A stretch of 64,000 nucleotides of DNA from positions 186,001-250,000 of the forward strand of contig NZ_VYGV01000028.1 of NCBI RefSeq assembly GCF_013387465.1. Direction: 5' to 3'. The notes under the pieces are model-generated. The model saw nothing but the letters and a program-made list of their open reading frames with translations. It was not told the DNA's origin and did not search any database. Shown piece after piece: positions 32,418 to 41,152 of the stretch; the stretch's first letter is position 1, and each line of letters starts with the position of its first letter. Source of the DNA: Hydrogenophaga aromaticivorans. GTDB taxonomy: Bacteria; Pseudomonadota; Gammaproteobacteria; Burkholderiales; Burkholderiaceae_C. Both the position numbers and the translations under genes were made by a program.

Positions 32418-33173
32418 TCAACGCGGTAGCGGCCCCGCCGCCGGGTGCATCTGCCCGGGCCGGTCTTCCATGTAGCCCTTGCCGTCCTTCACCCCCTTCT
32501 TGCCCGCGATCTGCCAGGCGGTTGGCTGACCCAGCAGGCGGCCGAGAAACTCGAGTTCCTCGTCGCTGTGGTTGATCGCCTGGGCCGGCGTGAGCAGGCG
32601 ACCGTTCTTCGGCTCCACCTCACCCCAGAACGACTGGTGGTAGCTCGACACCGAGAGCGTCTTGTCGCCACGGGCGCTCACGTCGACCGTGCCGTAACAG
32701 TTGCAGAAATAGCTGCGCTGGTCGGGCATGACCTCGGTGTAGACGCCGGTGCCGCGGATGCCGGCGGTGAGCGTGGGCGTGACGATGCTGCGGCTGGCCG
32801 AACGCCCGAACACGCTGACCACCGCCCCGGTGAGCAGGCGCAGCAGGCTCACGGTGTTGAGCGTGGCGCCGCGCCCGACCTCCAGGCGCGAGTTCTGCCG
32901 CACATGAAAGGCCGCGTTGCCGACCACGAACAGCAGCCGCGAGCCCGGGCCGGTCTGGATCTGGTCACCGGTCTGCACCGTGTGCTGCCGCGACATGCGC
33001 TGCCCGTTGAGCAGCACGTCGCCCAGCAGGTCGACCACATTGCTGCGCGCCTGGGCCTGCGCGGCGCCCGCGCCCCCGAGGGCCAGCCAGGCGCCAGCCG
33101 CGGCCAGGGCTTCGCGGCGCTGGAACCACAGCATCTCGTCTTCATGGCGGCCAAGCAGGGTGTGCTGAGTCAT
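32418..33173 (-). CDS. FecR-domain exported protein
   Basis: A 251-residue protein with a hydrophobic export signal behind RR (FQRREALAAAGAWLALGGAG). A FecR-like beta domain follows (about 60-170): LGDVLLNGQRMSRQHTVQTG, GPGSRLLFVVGNAAFHVRQN and TPTLTAGIRGTGVYTEV, the last being the usual GIRGTG core. An odd CNCYG motif with close cysteines sits in the next strand. No sigma factor or TonB receptor is adjacent, so it is a free-standing FecR-domain protein of unknown role. It overlaps the end of the BPSS1780-type gene by 4 nt and shares its transcript. Confidence 0.78.
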   Translation of the reverse strand: MTQHTLLGRHEDEMLWFQRREALAAAGAWLALGGAGAAQAQARSNVVDLLGDVLLNGQRMSRQHTVQTGDQIQTGPGSRLLFVVGNAAFHVRQNSRLEVGRGATLNTVSLLRLLTGAVVSVFGRSASRSIVTPTLTAGIRGTGVYTEVMPDQRSYFCNCYGTVDVSARGDKTLSVSSYHQSFWGEVEPKNGRLLTPAQAINHSDEELEFLGRLLGQPTAWQIAGKKGVKDGKGYMEDRPGQMHPAAGPLPR

Positions 33174-33970
33174 GTCGGGTCTCCGGTGGTTGAGGGCAGT
33201 TGTTCGGGCTCGGCGCCGGTGTCAAAGCTGTCGCGGAACGTGAAATAGACCGAGGCGTAGAACATCGAGGCCACGAACAGCACGGCCGGGTACATGATGA
33301 TATTGAGCGCCTGGGCGCCGCCCAACACCGAGCCCAGGAAACTGATCACCAGCCCGGAGAGCAGGAACACGCCCATCCAGCCGATGGCGAAAACCAGCAG
33401 GGCCCCCTTGTTCTGCCAGCAGGCCAGGGCGCTGAAAAACAGGCTCTTGACCGGGCTCACGCCGTGCCAATGCACCAGCGCCGGCGCGTGCCAGAACATC
33501 ATGAGCACCGGGATGTACACCAGCAGGGCAAACCACAGGCCCGGGCTGCCCAGCAGGTCCTGCATCATTTGGGGGGTGACGCTGGTTTCGACTTCGCCCA
33601 CCGGCGCGGCGGGGCCGAGCAGCGCGGCTGTGGCCAGCACCAGCAGCAGGCAGCCGGCGTAGATCGATCCCAGCACCAGCATGGCGCGCTTCTGTTCGCG
33701 GCTCCCGCGAAACGCGCTGACCAGCGTGGATGGCATGGGGAAGCGCCCGGCCGAGGCCTCACGGCTGGCCGCCATCAGGCCCAGGTTGGCCGCTGGCGTG
33801 AGCACGGCCGACAAGGCGGTGCCCAGAATCGGGATGATCGACAGCACCGACACCGCGGCCATGAACATGAAAAACAGGCCCGAGAGGGCCAGGGGCTGGC
33901 GAAAAAAGGTCTGGATGCCCAGTTTCACCCATTGCAGGCCGGTGCCTGCGGGGACGTTGCGAAGTTTCAT
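33170..33970 (-). CDS. BPSS1780 family membrane protein
   Basis: A 266-residue integral membrane protein with about six helices. It opens with MKLRNVPAGTGLQWVKLGIQTFFRQPLAL, split here as the family start RNVPAGTGLQWVKLG and the first helix. The FRGSREQKRAMLVLGSIY loop and FWHAPALVHWHGVSPVKSLF are also family hallmarks. The function is unknown; the family is widespread in betaproteobacteria. It is followed by the FecR-domain gene with an overlap. Confidence 0.85.
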   Translation of the reverse strand: MKLRNVPAGTGLQWVKLGIQTFFRQPLALSGLFFMFMAAVSVLSIIPILGTALSAVLTPAANLGLMAASREASAGRFPMPSTLVSAFRGSREQKRAMLVLGSIYAGCLLLVLATAALLGPAAPVGEVETSVTPQMMQDLLGSPGLWFALLVYIPVLMMFWHAPALVHWHGVSPVKSLFFSALACWQNKGALLVFAIGWMGVFLLSGLVISFLGSVLGGAQALNIIMYPAVLFVASMFYASVYFTFRDSFDTGAEPEQLPSTTGDPT

Positions 33971-34059
33971 GCGGGGTTGTGTCGGGCTCAGAGGCTGGGA
34001 GGGAATTGGGCGTGGCCGAAAGGGCGTCCCAAAGCGCTGCCGGCAAGGCGCAAAGCACA

Positions 34060-34079
34060 GCCGTAGCTCGGGCTACGGC
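34060..34079. other. hairpin in the BPSS1780-thrB spacer
   Basis: GCCGTAGC (34060-34067) and GCTACGGC (34072-34079) form a perfect 8-bp stem with the loop TCGG. There is no T run, so it is not a standard terminator; the surrounding CAAAGCACA and GCATTTGCAACGCGG look like part of a longer intergenic element in the 179-bp gap. Confidence 0.4.
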
Positions 34080-34149
34080 GCGCATTTGCAACGCGGCTGG
34101 CGGTGGTTTGGGGCGTCAAGGCGGGCATGACCGATTTCCTCTCAGCCTC

Positions 34150-35160
34150 TCAGGCGGCCAGGCTGTGTTCTTCCAGCAGCGAGGCCAGCAGGTCGGGCGC
34201 CAGGCCCACCCGTTCACGCAGCACGCGCTCAAAGTGGGTGGGATCGTGGGGCTTGAGCATGCTGGCGTCGCGCGGCAGGTGCCAGTCCCACAGGCGCGAG
34301 AGCCAGAAACGCAGCGCGCCAGCGCGCAGCATGGCCGGCAGCAAGCTGCGCTCGGCCGCGTTCAGGGGGCGCACCGCCTGGTAGGCCGACGCCATGGCCT
34401 GCGCCAGGGCTGCGTCGTGCTGGCCGTCGCTGTCGTCCGCGCTGTGGCGGATGCACCAGTCGTTGAGGCAGACCGCCAGATCGAACAGGAAGCTGTCGTT
34501 GCCGGCGAAATAGAAGTCAAAAAAGCCGGTGAGTTCACCGTCTTCAAACATCACGTTGTCGCGGAACAGGTCGGCGTGCACCGGGCCGCGGGGCAAGGCG
34601 GCGTACGCCGGCAGGGCCGCCACGTGGTTCTGGTAGGCCAGTTCGGTGCGGATCAGGGCGCTCTGGCTCGCGCTCAGGTGCGGCAGCACCACCGGCACGG
34701 TTTCATTCCACCACGGCAGGCCGCGCAGGTTGGGCTGGCTCATGCCGAAATCGCGCCCGGCCAAGTGCAGGCGCGCGAGCATGTCGCCCACCGCCCGGCA
34801 ATGCGATTCCGTGGGTGCCAGCTCGCTGTGACCGCGCAGTTTGTTCACCACCGCGGCCGGTTTGCCCTGCAGCGTGTGCAGGATCTCGCCCTGGGCATCG
34901 GCGGCGGGTTCGGGCACCGGGATGCCTTTGCCCGCAAGGTGCTTCATGAAGTGCAGGTAATACGGCAGCTGCTCGAACCCCAGGCGCTCGAACACCGTGA
35001 GCACGTGGGTCTCGTGCTGGCCCTCGCGCTCGGTGGTCACGAAATAGTTGGTGTTTTCGATGCCGCCGTGGATGCCACGCAGCTCGGTGAGTTCGCCCAG
35101 GTTCAGCGCGCGCAGCAGCGCTGCCGCCTCGTCAAACGGGACTTCGGTGTAAACGGCCAT
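34150..35160 (-). CDS. thrB: homoserine kinase (ThrB type II)
   Basis: A 336-residue kinase of the aminoglycoside-phosphotransferase fold, the ThrB form of many beta- and gammaproteobacteria. It phosphorylates homoserine for threonine synthesis. The N-terminus has ELRGIHGGIENTNYFVTTE; the catalytic block is PRGPVHADLFRDNVMFEDG, followed by LTGFFDFYFAGNDSFLFDL with the metal-binding Asp. The length is standard. It lies 15 bp downstream of the DUF2782 gene in the same direction, near polA, a common Burkholderiales arrangement. Confidence 0.94.
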   Translation of the reverse strand: MAVYTEVPFDEAAALLRALNLGELTELRGIHGGIENTNYFVTTEREGQHETHVLTVFERLGFEQLPYYLHFMKHLAGKGIPVPEPAADAQGEILHTLQGKPAAVVNKLRGHSELAPTESHCRAVGDMLARLHLAGRDFGMSQPNLRGLPWWNETVPVVLPHLSASQSALIRTELAYQNHVAALPAYAALPRGPVHADLFRDNVMFEDGELTGFFDFYFAGNDSFLFDLAVCLNDWCIRHSADDSDGQHDAALAQAMASAYQAVRPLNAAERSLLPAMLRAGALRFWLSRLWDWHLPRDASMLKPHDPTHFERVLRERVGLAPDLLASLLEEHSLAA

Positions 35161-35175
35161 GAAAAATACAGGCGA

Positions 35176-35529
35176 TCAGAAGTTGAGGATGCGCCAGCGG
35201 CTCTTGCCCGTGGAGCCCTTGTTCTGGGTCTCGGTGAGGTCTGCGCCGGCCGGCAAGGGCGTGATCTCGTAGCCGGGTGCACCGTTCTTGGGCTGCACGG
35301 CGATGCTGCGCGTCTGGCCGCCCACGCGCAGCTCGTCGATGCGCGAGAGCCCGTCTTCGTGGGTGATGCGCTCGATGCGCGCGCCGCTCGCGGGCGGGCC
35401 GGATTCGGCAGGCACGACCGCCGCCGCTTCGGCGGCTGGCGCAGGGGCCTGGGCGAGCGCGGGCAGGGCAAGGGTCAGGGCGAGAGCCGGCACTGACAGG
35501 CGGGACAGGAGGGTGGTGGTATGGCGCAT
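35176..35529 (-). CDS. DUF2782 exported protein
   Basis: A 117-residue small exported protein. The signal peptide is LLSRLSVPALALTLALPALA, cut before QAPAPA. The mature domain IERITHEDGLSRIDELRVGG and NGAPGYEITPLPAG followed by GKSRWRILNF is the DUF2782 pattern usually found beside polA and thrB. The function is unknown. The ATG at 35529 is 71 bp from the polA start, so a divergent promoter region lies between. Confidence 0.85.
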   Translation of the reverse strand: MRHTTTLLSRLSVPALALTLALPALAQAPAPAAEAAAVVPAESGPPASGARIERITHEDGLSRIDELRVGGQTRSIAVQPKNGAPGYEITPLPAGADLTETQNKGSTGKSRWRILNF

Positions 35530-35599
35530 GCCCCATTGTAGGCAGTCGGGTGGCGCCGCGCGTCGGCCCGGGCTGTGGAGATTCCCCCACAATCGCCCC

Positions 35600-38431
35600 A
35601 TGTCCGACGAAAAAACGCCCACCCCCACCCTGTTGCTGGTCGATGGTTCCAGTTACCTCTACCGCGCCTTCTTTGCCGGTGGTGACGCCATGAGCACCAC
35701 CTTGCCCGACGGCACGGTGCAGAAGACCGGAGCCATCCGCATCCTGATCAACATGATGCAGAAGCTGCTCAAAGACCACCCCGCCGCCTACGGCGCCTGC
35801 GTGTTCGATGCCAAAGGCCCGACCTTCCGCGACGCCATCTACCCCGAATACAAGGCCCAGCGCAGCCCCATGCCCGACGATTTGCGCAGCCAGATTGCCC
35901 CCATTCACGAGGTGGTGCGCCTGATGGGCTGGCCGGTGCTCGACGTGCCCGGCGTCGAAGCCGACGACGTGATCGGCACCCTGGCCGTGACGGCGGCCCG
36001 CCAGGGCATCAACGTGATCATCTCCAGTGGCGACAAGGACCTCGCCCAGCTGGTGAACGAACACATCGCCATCATCGACACCATGAGCGGCAAGGTGCGC
36101 GATCTGGCCGGGGTGGAGGCCGAATTCGGCGTGCCGGCCCGCCTGATGCTGGACTACCAGATGCTGGTGGGCGACCAGGTCGACAACGTGCCCGGCGTGC
36201 AGGGCGTGGGCCCCAAGACCGCCGTGAAGCTGTTGCAGGAATACGGTTCGGTGGACGCCCTGGTGGCGCAGGCCGACCAGATCAAGGGCGCGGTGGGCGA
36301 GAAGCTGCGCAAGGCGCTCGACTGGCTGCCCACCGGCCGCCAGCTGCTGACCATCAAGACCGACTGCGACCTGAACGGCTGGGTGCCCGACATGCCCGCG
36401 CTCGACGCCATCCGCATCGGCCAGCCGCAGACCGAACCGCTCAAGGCGTTCTACGAGACCTACGGCTTCAAGGGCCTTGCGAAGGCGCTGGGCGGCGACG
36501 AGCGCCCATCTTCAACCCCACGTCCCTCTGGGGAGAGGGCCGGGGTGAGGGGCGCGCCCACCAACGACCTCTTCAGCGAAGCCGAGCCAGCCGAGGCCAG
36601 CGAAACGTCCGCAGCCCCTTCCAGCGGCAGCCTCGCCTACGACACCATCCTCACCTGGGACCTCTTCAACACCTGGCTCGCCAAGGTGGAAGCCGCCGAT
36701 CTCGTGGCTGTGGACACGGAAACCACCTCGCTCGACGAAATGGTGGCCCAGATCGTCGGCATCAGCTTCAGCGTGACACCCGGCGAAGCCGCCTACATCC
36801 CGCTCAAACACGCCGGCCCCGATGCGCCCGAGCAGTTGCCGTTCGACGAGGTGCTGGCGAAGCTCAAGCCCTGGCTGGAGAGCCCGACCAAACACAAGCT
36901 CGGCCAGCATATCAAGTACGACCGCCATGTGTTCGCCAACCACGGCATCGAGGTGCAGGGCTATGTGCACGACACCATGCTGCAAAGCTACGTGCTCGAG
37001 GTGCACAAGCCGCACGGCCTGGCCAGCCTGGCCGAGCGCCACCTGGGCCGCAGCGGCATCAACTACGAAGACCTGTGCGGCAAGGGCGCGCACCAGATCC
37101 CGTTTGCCCAGGTGGACGTGGCCAAGGCATCCGAATATTCGTGCGAAGACAGCGACCAGACGCTCGACGTGCACCGCGCGCTCTGGCCGCAGCTGGACGC
37201 CGATGCGAAACTGCGCTTCATCTACGAACTCGAAATCGCCAGCAGCGAAACGCTCTACCGCATCGAGCGCAACGGCGTGCTGATCGACGCACCCACGCTG
37301 GCCAAACAGAGCCACGAGCTCGGTCAGCGCATCTTCGCGCTGGAGCAGGAGGCGTATGAAATTGCTGGCCAGCCCTTCAACCTGGCCAGCCCCAAGCAGC
37401 TCGGCGAAATCTTCTTCGACAAACTCGGCCTGCCCGTCATCAAGAAAACCGCCACCGGCGCGCGCAGCACCGACGAAGAGGTGCTGGAAAAGCTCGCCGA
37501 AGACTACCCGCTGCCCGCAAAAATCCTGGAACACCGGGGCCTCAGCAAGCTCAAGGGCACCTACACCGACAAGCTCGCCCAGCTTGCCAACCCGCGCACC
37601 GGCCGCGTGCACACGCACTACGCGCAGGCCGTGGCCGTGACCGGTCGCCTCTCCAGCAACGACCCGAACCTGCAGAACATCCCCATCCGCACCGCCGAAG
37701 GCCGCAAGGTGCGCGAAGCCTTCGTGGCACCCGCTGGCAGCGTCATCGCCAGTGCCGACTACTCGCAGATCGAGCTGCGCATCATGGCCCACCTGAGCGG
37801 CGACGCGGCTTTGCTGCGTGCCTTCCAGGCCGGTGAAGACGTGCACCGCGCCACCGCTGCCGAGGTGTTCGGCATCACGCCCGCCGAAGTCAGCAACGAA
37901 CAGCGCCGCTACGCCAAGACCATCAACTTCGGCCTCATCTACGGCATGGGCACCTTCGGCCTGGCCAAGTCGCTGGGCATCGAGAACGCGGCGGCCAAGA
38001 CCTACATCGACCGCTACTTCGCGCGCTTCTCGGGCATCAAACAGTACATGGACGACACCCGCGCCCTGGCCAAACAGAACGGGTACGTCGAAACCGTGTT
38101 CGGCCGCAAGCTGGTGCTGCCCGACATTCGCAACGCCAAGGGCGCCAAGCTCGCCGCGCTGGAGCGCCAGGCCATCAACGCCCCCATGCAAGGCACCGCA
38201 GCCGACCTCATCAAGCTGGCCATGGTGGCGGTGCAGCACGCGCTGGACGAACAACAGCGCGGCACGAAGATGATCATGCAGGTGCACGACGAACTGGTGT
38301 TCGAAGTGCCCTTGCCGGAAGTGGACTGGCTGAAGACCGAGATCCCGCGCCTGATGGCCGGCGTGGCCGCGCTCAAGGTGCCGCTGCTGGCCGAGGTGGG
38401 CGTGGGGGCGAACTGGGACCAGGCGCACTGA
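35600..38431 (+). CDS. polA: DNA polymerase I
   Basis: A 943-residue PolA. The 5'-3' exonuclease spans about residues 1-290 (LLLVDGSSYLYRAFF, GVEADDVIGTLA, SGDKDLAQLV). The 3'-5' proofreading domain has VAVDTETTSLDEM with Asp372 and Glu374 present, so it should be active. The polymerase domain has SADYSQIELRIMAHLSGD (motif A), RRYAKTINFGLIYGMGTFGL (motif B) and QVHDELVFEVP (motif C). The linker at residues 308-318 is encoded by an in-frame palindromic repeat. The gene is convergent with the PhoD-like gene, 10 bp apart. Confidence 0.96.
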   Translation: MSDEKTPTPTLLLVDGSSYLYRAFFAGGDAMSTTLPDGTVQKTGAIRILINMMQKLLKDHPAAYGACVFDAKGPTFRDAIYPEYKAQRSPMPDDLRSQIAPIHEVVRLMGWPVLDVPGVEADDVIGTLAVTAARQGINVIISSGDKDLAQLVNEHIAIIDTMSGKVRDLAGVEAEFGVPARLMLDYQMLVGDQVDNVPGVQGVGPKTAVKLLQEYGSVDALVAQADQIKGAVGEKLRKALDWLPTGRQLLTIKTDCDLNGWVPDMPALDAIRIGQPQTEPLKAFYETYGFKGLAKALGGDERPSSTPRPSGERAGVRGAPTNDLFSEAEPAEASETSAAPSSGSLAYDTILTWDLFNTWLAKVEAADLVAVDTETTSLDEMVAQIVGISFSVTPGEAAYIPLKHAGPDAPEQLPFDEVLAKLKPWLESPTKHKLGQHIKYDRHVFANHGIEVQGYVHDTMLQSYVLEVHKPHGLASLAERHLGRSGINYEDLCGKGAHQIPFAQVDVAKASEYSCEDSDQTLDVHRALWPQLDADAKLRFIYELEIASSETLYRIERNGVLIDAPTLAKQSHELGQRIFALEQEAYEIAGQPFNLASPKQLGEIFFDKLGLPVIKKTATGARSTDEEVLEKLAEDYPLPAKILEHRGLSKLKGTYTDKLAQLANPRTGRVHTHYAQAVAVTGRLSSNDPNLQNIPIRTAEGRKVREAFVAPAGSVIASADYSQIELRIMAHLSGDAALLRAFQAGEDVHRATAAEVFGITPAEVSNEQRRYAKTINFGLIYGMGTFGLAKSLGIENAAAKTYIDRYFARFSGIKQYMDDTRALAKQNGYVETVFGRKLVLPDIRNAKGAKLAALERQAINAPMQGTAADLIKLAMVAVQHALDEQQRGTKMIMQVHDELVFEVPLPEVDWLKTEIPRLMAGVAALKVPLLAEVGVGANWDQAH
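36523..36552 (+). repeat. palindromic intergenic-type repeat inside polA
   Basis: The 30-bp element begins TCCCTCTGGGGAGAGGG and ends CCGGGGTGAGGGG. It is the widespread bacterial repeat normally found between genes. Here it is read in frame as PSGERAGVRG within the linker between the two exonuclease domains of DNA polymerase I. Confidence 0.7.
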
Positions 38432-38441
38432 CCCAGCCCGT

Positions 38442-39998
38442 TCACGTCACCGGGTGCACCACCTTCGTGTAAGGATGCGCCTCCCCCTCGGCCCACCAGT
38501 TGATCCAGAAGCGGTTGGCCTGACCGGGAGCGTCGGGCTGCAGGGTCATGAAGTTGCGGCAGCCGATCATGCGGTGGCGGGTCGTCGGGAACTCGTACAT
38601 CGCGCCGCTGATGCCGCGGTCGATGGTCTCCACCATCTGGCAGGCCTGTTCCAGAAAGAACAACACCACGCCCGGCGGAGGCGGGTGCACGATGCCGCTG
38701 GAGGTGAGCTGGTTGATCACGCGGGCCGTGGCGGGCACGTCGGCGCGGTCGGATTCGATCACGCCCACGGCGGCCACGTGCACATCGCCTGACAGCAGGG
38801 TCACTCGGGTGCCGCTTGCGCTGGCCCCGAGCAGGCGGTGCACGAGGCGCAGGCGCTCGGCCTTGTGGGGCGGGCTGGTCCAGTGGTCGCGCAGGTCGTC
38901 TTCCAGCTCCTGCTGCCCGGGGAAGATGCCGAGCAGTTTTTCCAGCAGTTCGAAGCTGGGGTGCACCACGGGGATGCTGCTCATGACGAACAGGTGTTTC
39001 ATGTCGCCTGCGGCGGCCTGGGTGTCGAGCCAGCGGTAGATGGCGCGCCAGCTGGCTTCGCTGACCACCTGTTCGGCACGCAGCAGGCCACCGCTGGCGT
39101 TCAGGTCGCCACCGCGGGGCCGGCGTTCGCTGCGCATGTCGAGCACCAGCAGGCCCGCCGGTCCGATGCGGTAGCCGCTGCTGTGGGCCGTCTGGCCGGG
39201 CAGGGTGGCGGGCGACGGAGCGCCCATCATCTGCCGCTGGAAGAGTTCGAACGCGCTGCTGGCCACGGCAAAGATGCCCTGGAAAACCGGGCAGTCGTGC
39301 AGCTCGGCGGGGTGCGAGCCCCAGCCGTCCATGATGTCGTGGTCGTCCCACATCATCACGGTGGGCACACTGGCGAGCAGGGCGGCCACTTCGGGCTGGT
39401 TCCAGCGATCCAGGTAGAGGCGGGAGAAGTGTGCGGCCAGCGCGTTGCGCAGGCTGGCGGTGAACGGGGCGGTGATGCGCTGGGGCCAGGGCAGTTCGGA
39501 CCACGCCTGCAGCTCGGGCAACTTGACCCACATGTCGTCGCTGTAGATCTGGTCGCCGCCCATGAGCAGCAGGTGCAGCGGGCCGAATCGGGTGCTGTCG
39601 ACCCGGTCGATCTGGTTGTGCAGGCGGCCCAGGCGCGACCAGAGGGCGTTGGGCTGCTGCAGGCCCTTTTTGGCGCGCGGGTCCGAGAAGCCGTTGCACG
39701 ACACATAAGCCATGCTGGGCATGGCATCGGCGCCGGGCACGTGGAAGCTGTGGCCCTGGCCATCCAGCAGGTAGTTCACGGTCTGCGCGGCCGCGGTCTG
39801 TGGCACGGCGACATCGAAGCGCCAGGCGGAAGCCGAAAGGCCGGGCACGGCCGTCTGCACCGGAGCGACGACCTGGGCCGGCGCCTGCAGATGGAGGGCC
39901 GGCGGTGGGTCGCCGGCATCGGTGACGACGAGCACACCGATACCCCATGTGTGATTCTGGCAACCCAGAAACTGCAACACCGGACCGAGCTGTAGCAT
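38442..39998 (-). CDS. PhoD-like metallophosphatase
   Basis: A 518-residue protein of the PhoD/metallophosphatase-like group. Metal-site motifs are LLLMGGDQIYSDDMWVKLPE, MMWDDHDIMDGWGSH and LLSGDVHVAAVGV. An N-terminal beta domain (about 1-120) with the cysteine-containing MAYVSCNGF leads into it. No signal peptide or Tat motif is seen, unlike classical PhoD, so it is probably cytoplasmic and may act on a phosphodiester. The ATG at 39998 follows GGGGGAGG at the right distance. The substrate is unknown. Confidence 0.83.
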   Translation of the reverse strand: MLQLGPVLQFLGCQNHTWGIGVLVVTDAGDPPPALHLQAPAQVVAPVQTAVPGLSASAWRFDVAVPQTAAAQTVNYLLDGQGHSFHVPGADAMPSMAYVSCNGFSDPRAKKGLQQPNALWSRLGRLHNQIDRVDSTRFGPLHLLLMGGDQIYSDDMWVKLPELQAWSELPWPQRITAPFTASLRNALAAHFSRLYLDRWNQPEVAALLASVPTVMMWDDHDIMDGWGSHPAELHDCPVFQGIFAVASSAFELFQRQMMGAPSPATLPGQTAHSSGYRIGPAGLLVLDMRSERRPRGGDLNASGGLLRAEQVVSEASWRAIYRWLDTQAAAGDMKHLFVMSSIPVVHPSFELLEKLLGIFPGQQELEDDLRDHWTSPPHKAERLRLVHRLLGASASGTRVTLLSGDVHVAAVGVIESDRADVPATARVINQLTSSGIVHPPPPGVVLFFLEQACQMVETIDRGISGAMYEFPTTRHRMIGCRNFMTLQPDAPGQANRFWINWWAEGEAHPYTKVVHPVT

Positions 39999-40185
39999 GT
40001 GGCCTCCCCCTGCCTTGTGGCGGTATTTGTTGGGAGCATTGTGGGCAGCGCGCCGCAAACCGGCAACCGCCAATTGCAACCGTTGGTGAACCAATCGCCA
40101 AGCGGACGATCAGGGCAGACTGGCGCCCTTCAGCCGGTCCGCTGCAGGGGCGTCATGCCGCAGACAAACCAACCCGGAGAACAAC

Positions 40186-41085
40186 ATGCTGAATGCAGAT
40201 CTCATCACCGACAGTCGGGCGCTGCTCGATGCGCGCGACGTGGGCGCAACCGCCACGCGCCGAACCGCACTCAAGGCCGCCCTGGGCGTGGGCTATGCCG
40301 CTGCAGCCCTGCCCATCATGGCGCAGACGGCGATCAAGACGCCGGCCGACGGCCTGACGGCGGGTGAGGTGATGATTGACGTCAACGGTTTCCAGATGCC
40401 GGCCTACCGCGCCGCGCCCGCGGGCAAGACGGGGTTGCCGGTGGTGCTGGTGCTGTCGGAGATTTTTGGCGTGCACGAATACATCGCCGACACCGCGCGC
40501 CGCTTTGCCCAGGCCGGTTACCTGGCGATTGCGCCCGAGCTGTTTGTGCGCCAGGGTGACGCGCAGAGTTATGGCGAGATCGCCAAGCTGATCGCCGAGG
40601 TGGTGTCCAAGGTGCCCGATGCGCAGGTGATGGGCGATCTGGACGCGGCGGTGAAGTGGGCTGCGGCCAACGGCGGCGACACCCGCAAGCTGGGCGTGAC
40701 GGGCTTCTGCTGGGGCGGGCGCCACGTCTGGCTGTACGCGGCGCACAACCCTTCGGTCAAGGCGGCGGTGGCCTGGTACGGCCGGCTGGTCGGGCAGGCC
40801 AGCGAACTCAACCCGAAGCACCCGGTGGACGTGGCCGCGGGGCTGCACGGGCCGGTGCTGGGCCTGTATGGCGGGGCCGATACCGGCATCCCCCTTGACA
40901 CGATTGATAAGATGAAGACGGTTCTGGCCGCGGGCAACGCCGCGGCCAAGGCCTCGACTTTCGTGGTGTACCCCGATGCGCCGCACGCGTTTCACGCCGA
41001 CTACCGCCCGAGCTTCCGCAAGGAGCCGGCCGAAGATGGCTGGAAACGCGCGACGGCCTGGTTCAAGCAGCACGGCGTGGCCTGA
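40186..41085 (+). CDS. dienelactone hydrolase family protein
   Basis: A 299-residue alpha/beta hydrolase. An N-terminal segment with RR (TATRRTALKAALGVGYAAAA) looks like a Tat-type export signal. The DLH core has SEIFGVHEYIADTARRFAQA, the nucleophile Cys in VTGFCWGGRHVWLYA, the Asp in LYGGADTGIPL and the His in PDAPHAFHADYRP. These enzymes open lactones such as dienelactone; an exported member may act on other esters. GGAGAACAAC precedes the ATG. It ends with a good terminator. Confidence 0.88.
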   Translation: MLNADLITDSRALLDARDVGATATRRTALKAALGVGYAAAALPIMAQTAIKTPADGLTAGEVMIDVNGFQMPAYRAAPAGKTGLPVVLVLSEIFGVHEYIADTARRFAQAGYLAIAPELFVRQGDAQSYGEIAKLIAEVVSKVPDAQVMGDLDAAVKWAAANGGDTRKLGVTGFCWGGRHVWLYAAHNPSVKAAVAWYGRLVGQASELNPKHPVDVAAGLHGPVLGLYGGADTGIPLDTIDKMKTVLAAGNAAAKASTFVVYPDAPHAFHADYRPSFRKEPAEDGWKRATAWFKQHGVA

Positions 41086-41110
41086 TCCTTGCCGGCTTTT
41101 CCGAGCCAGA

Positions 41111-41135
41111 GGGCCGCGGTTGCGGCCCTTTTTTT
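41111..41135 (+). terminator. terminator after the dienelactone hydrolase gene
   Basis: Arms GGGCCGC (41111-41117) and GCGGCCC (41122-41128) form a 7-bp stem with a 4-nt loop, followed by seven T (41129-41135). The next gene starts 18 bp later. Confidence 0.85.
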
Positions 41136-41152
41136 GTGACTTCCGATTCAAG

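Noticed and set aside
36512..38428. Long open frame antisense to polA
   Set aside because: Codon-bias shadow; polA motifs on the plus strand are complete.
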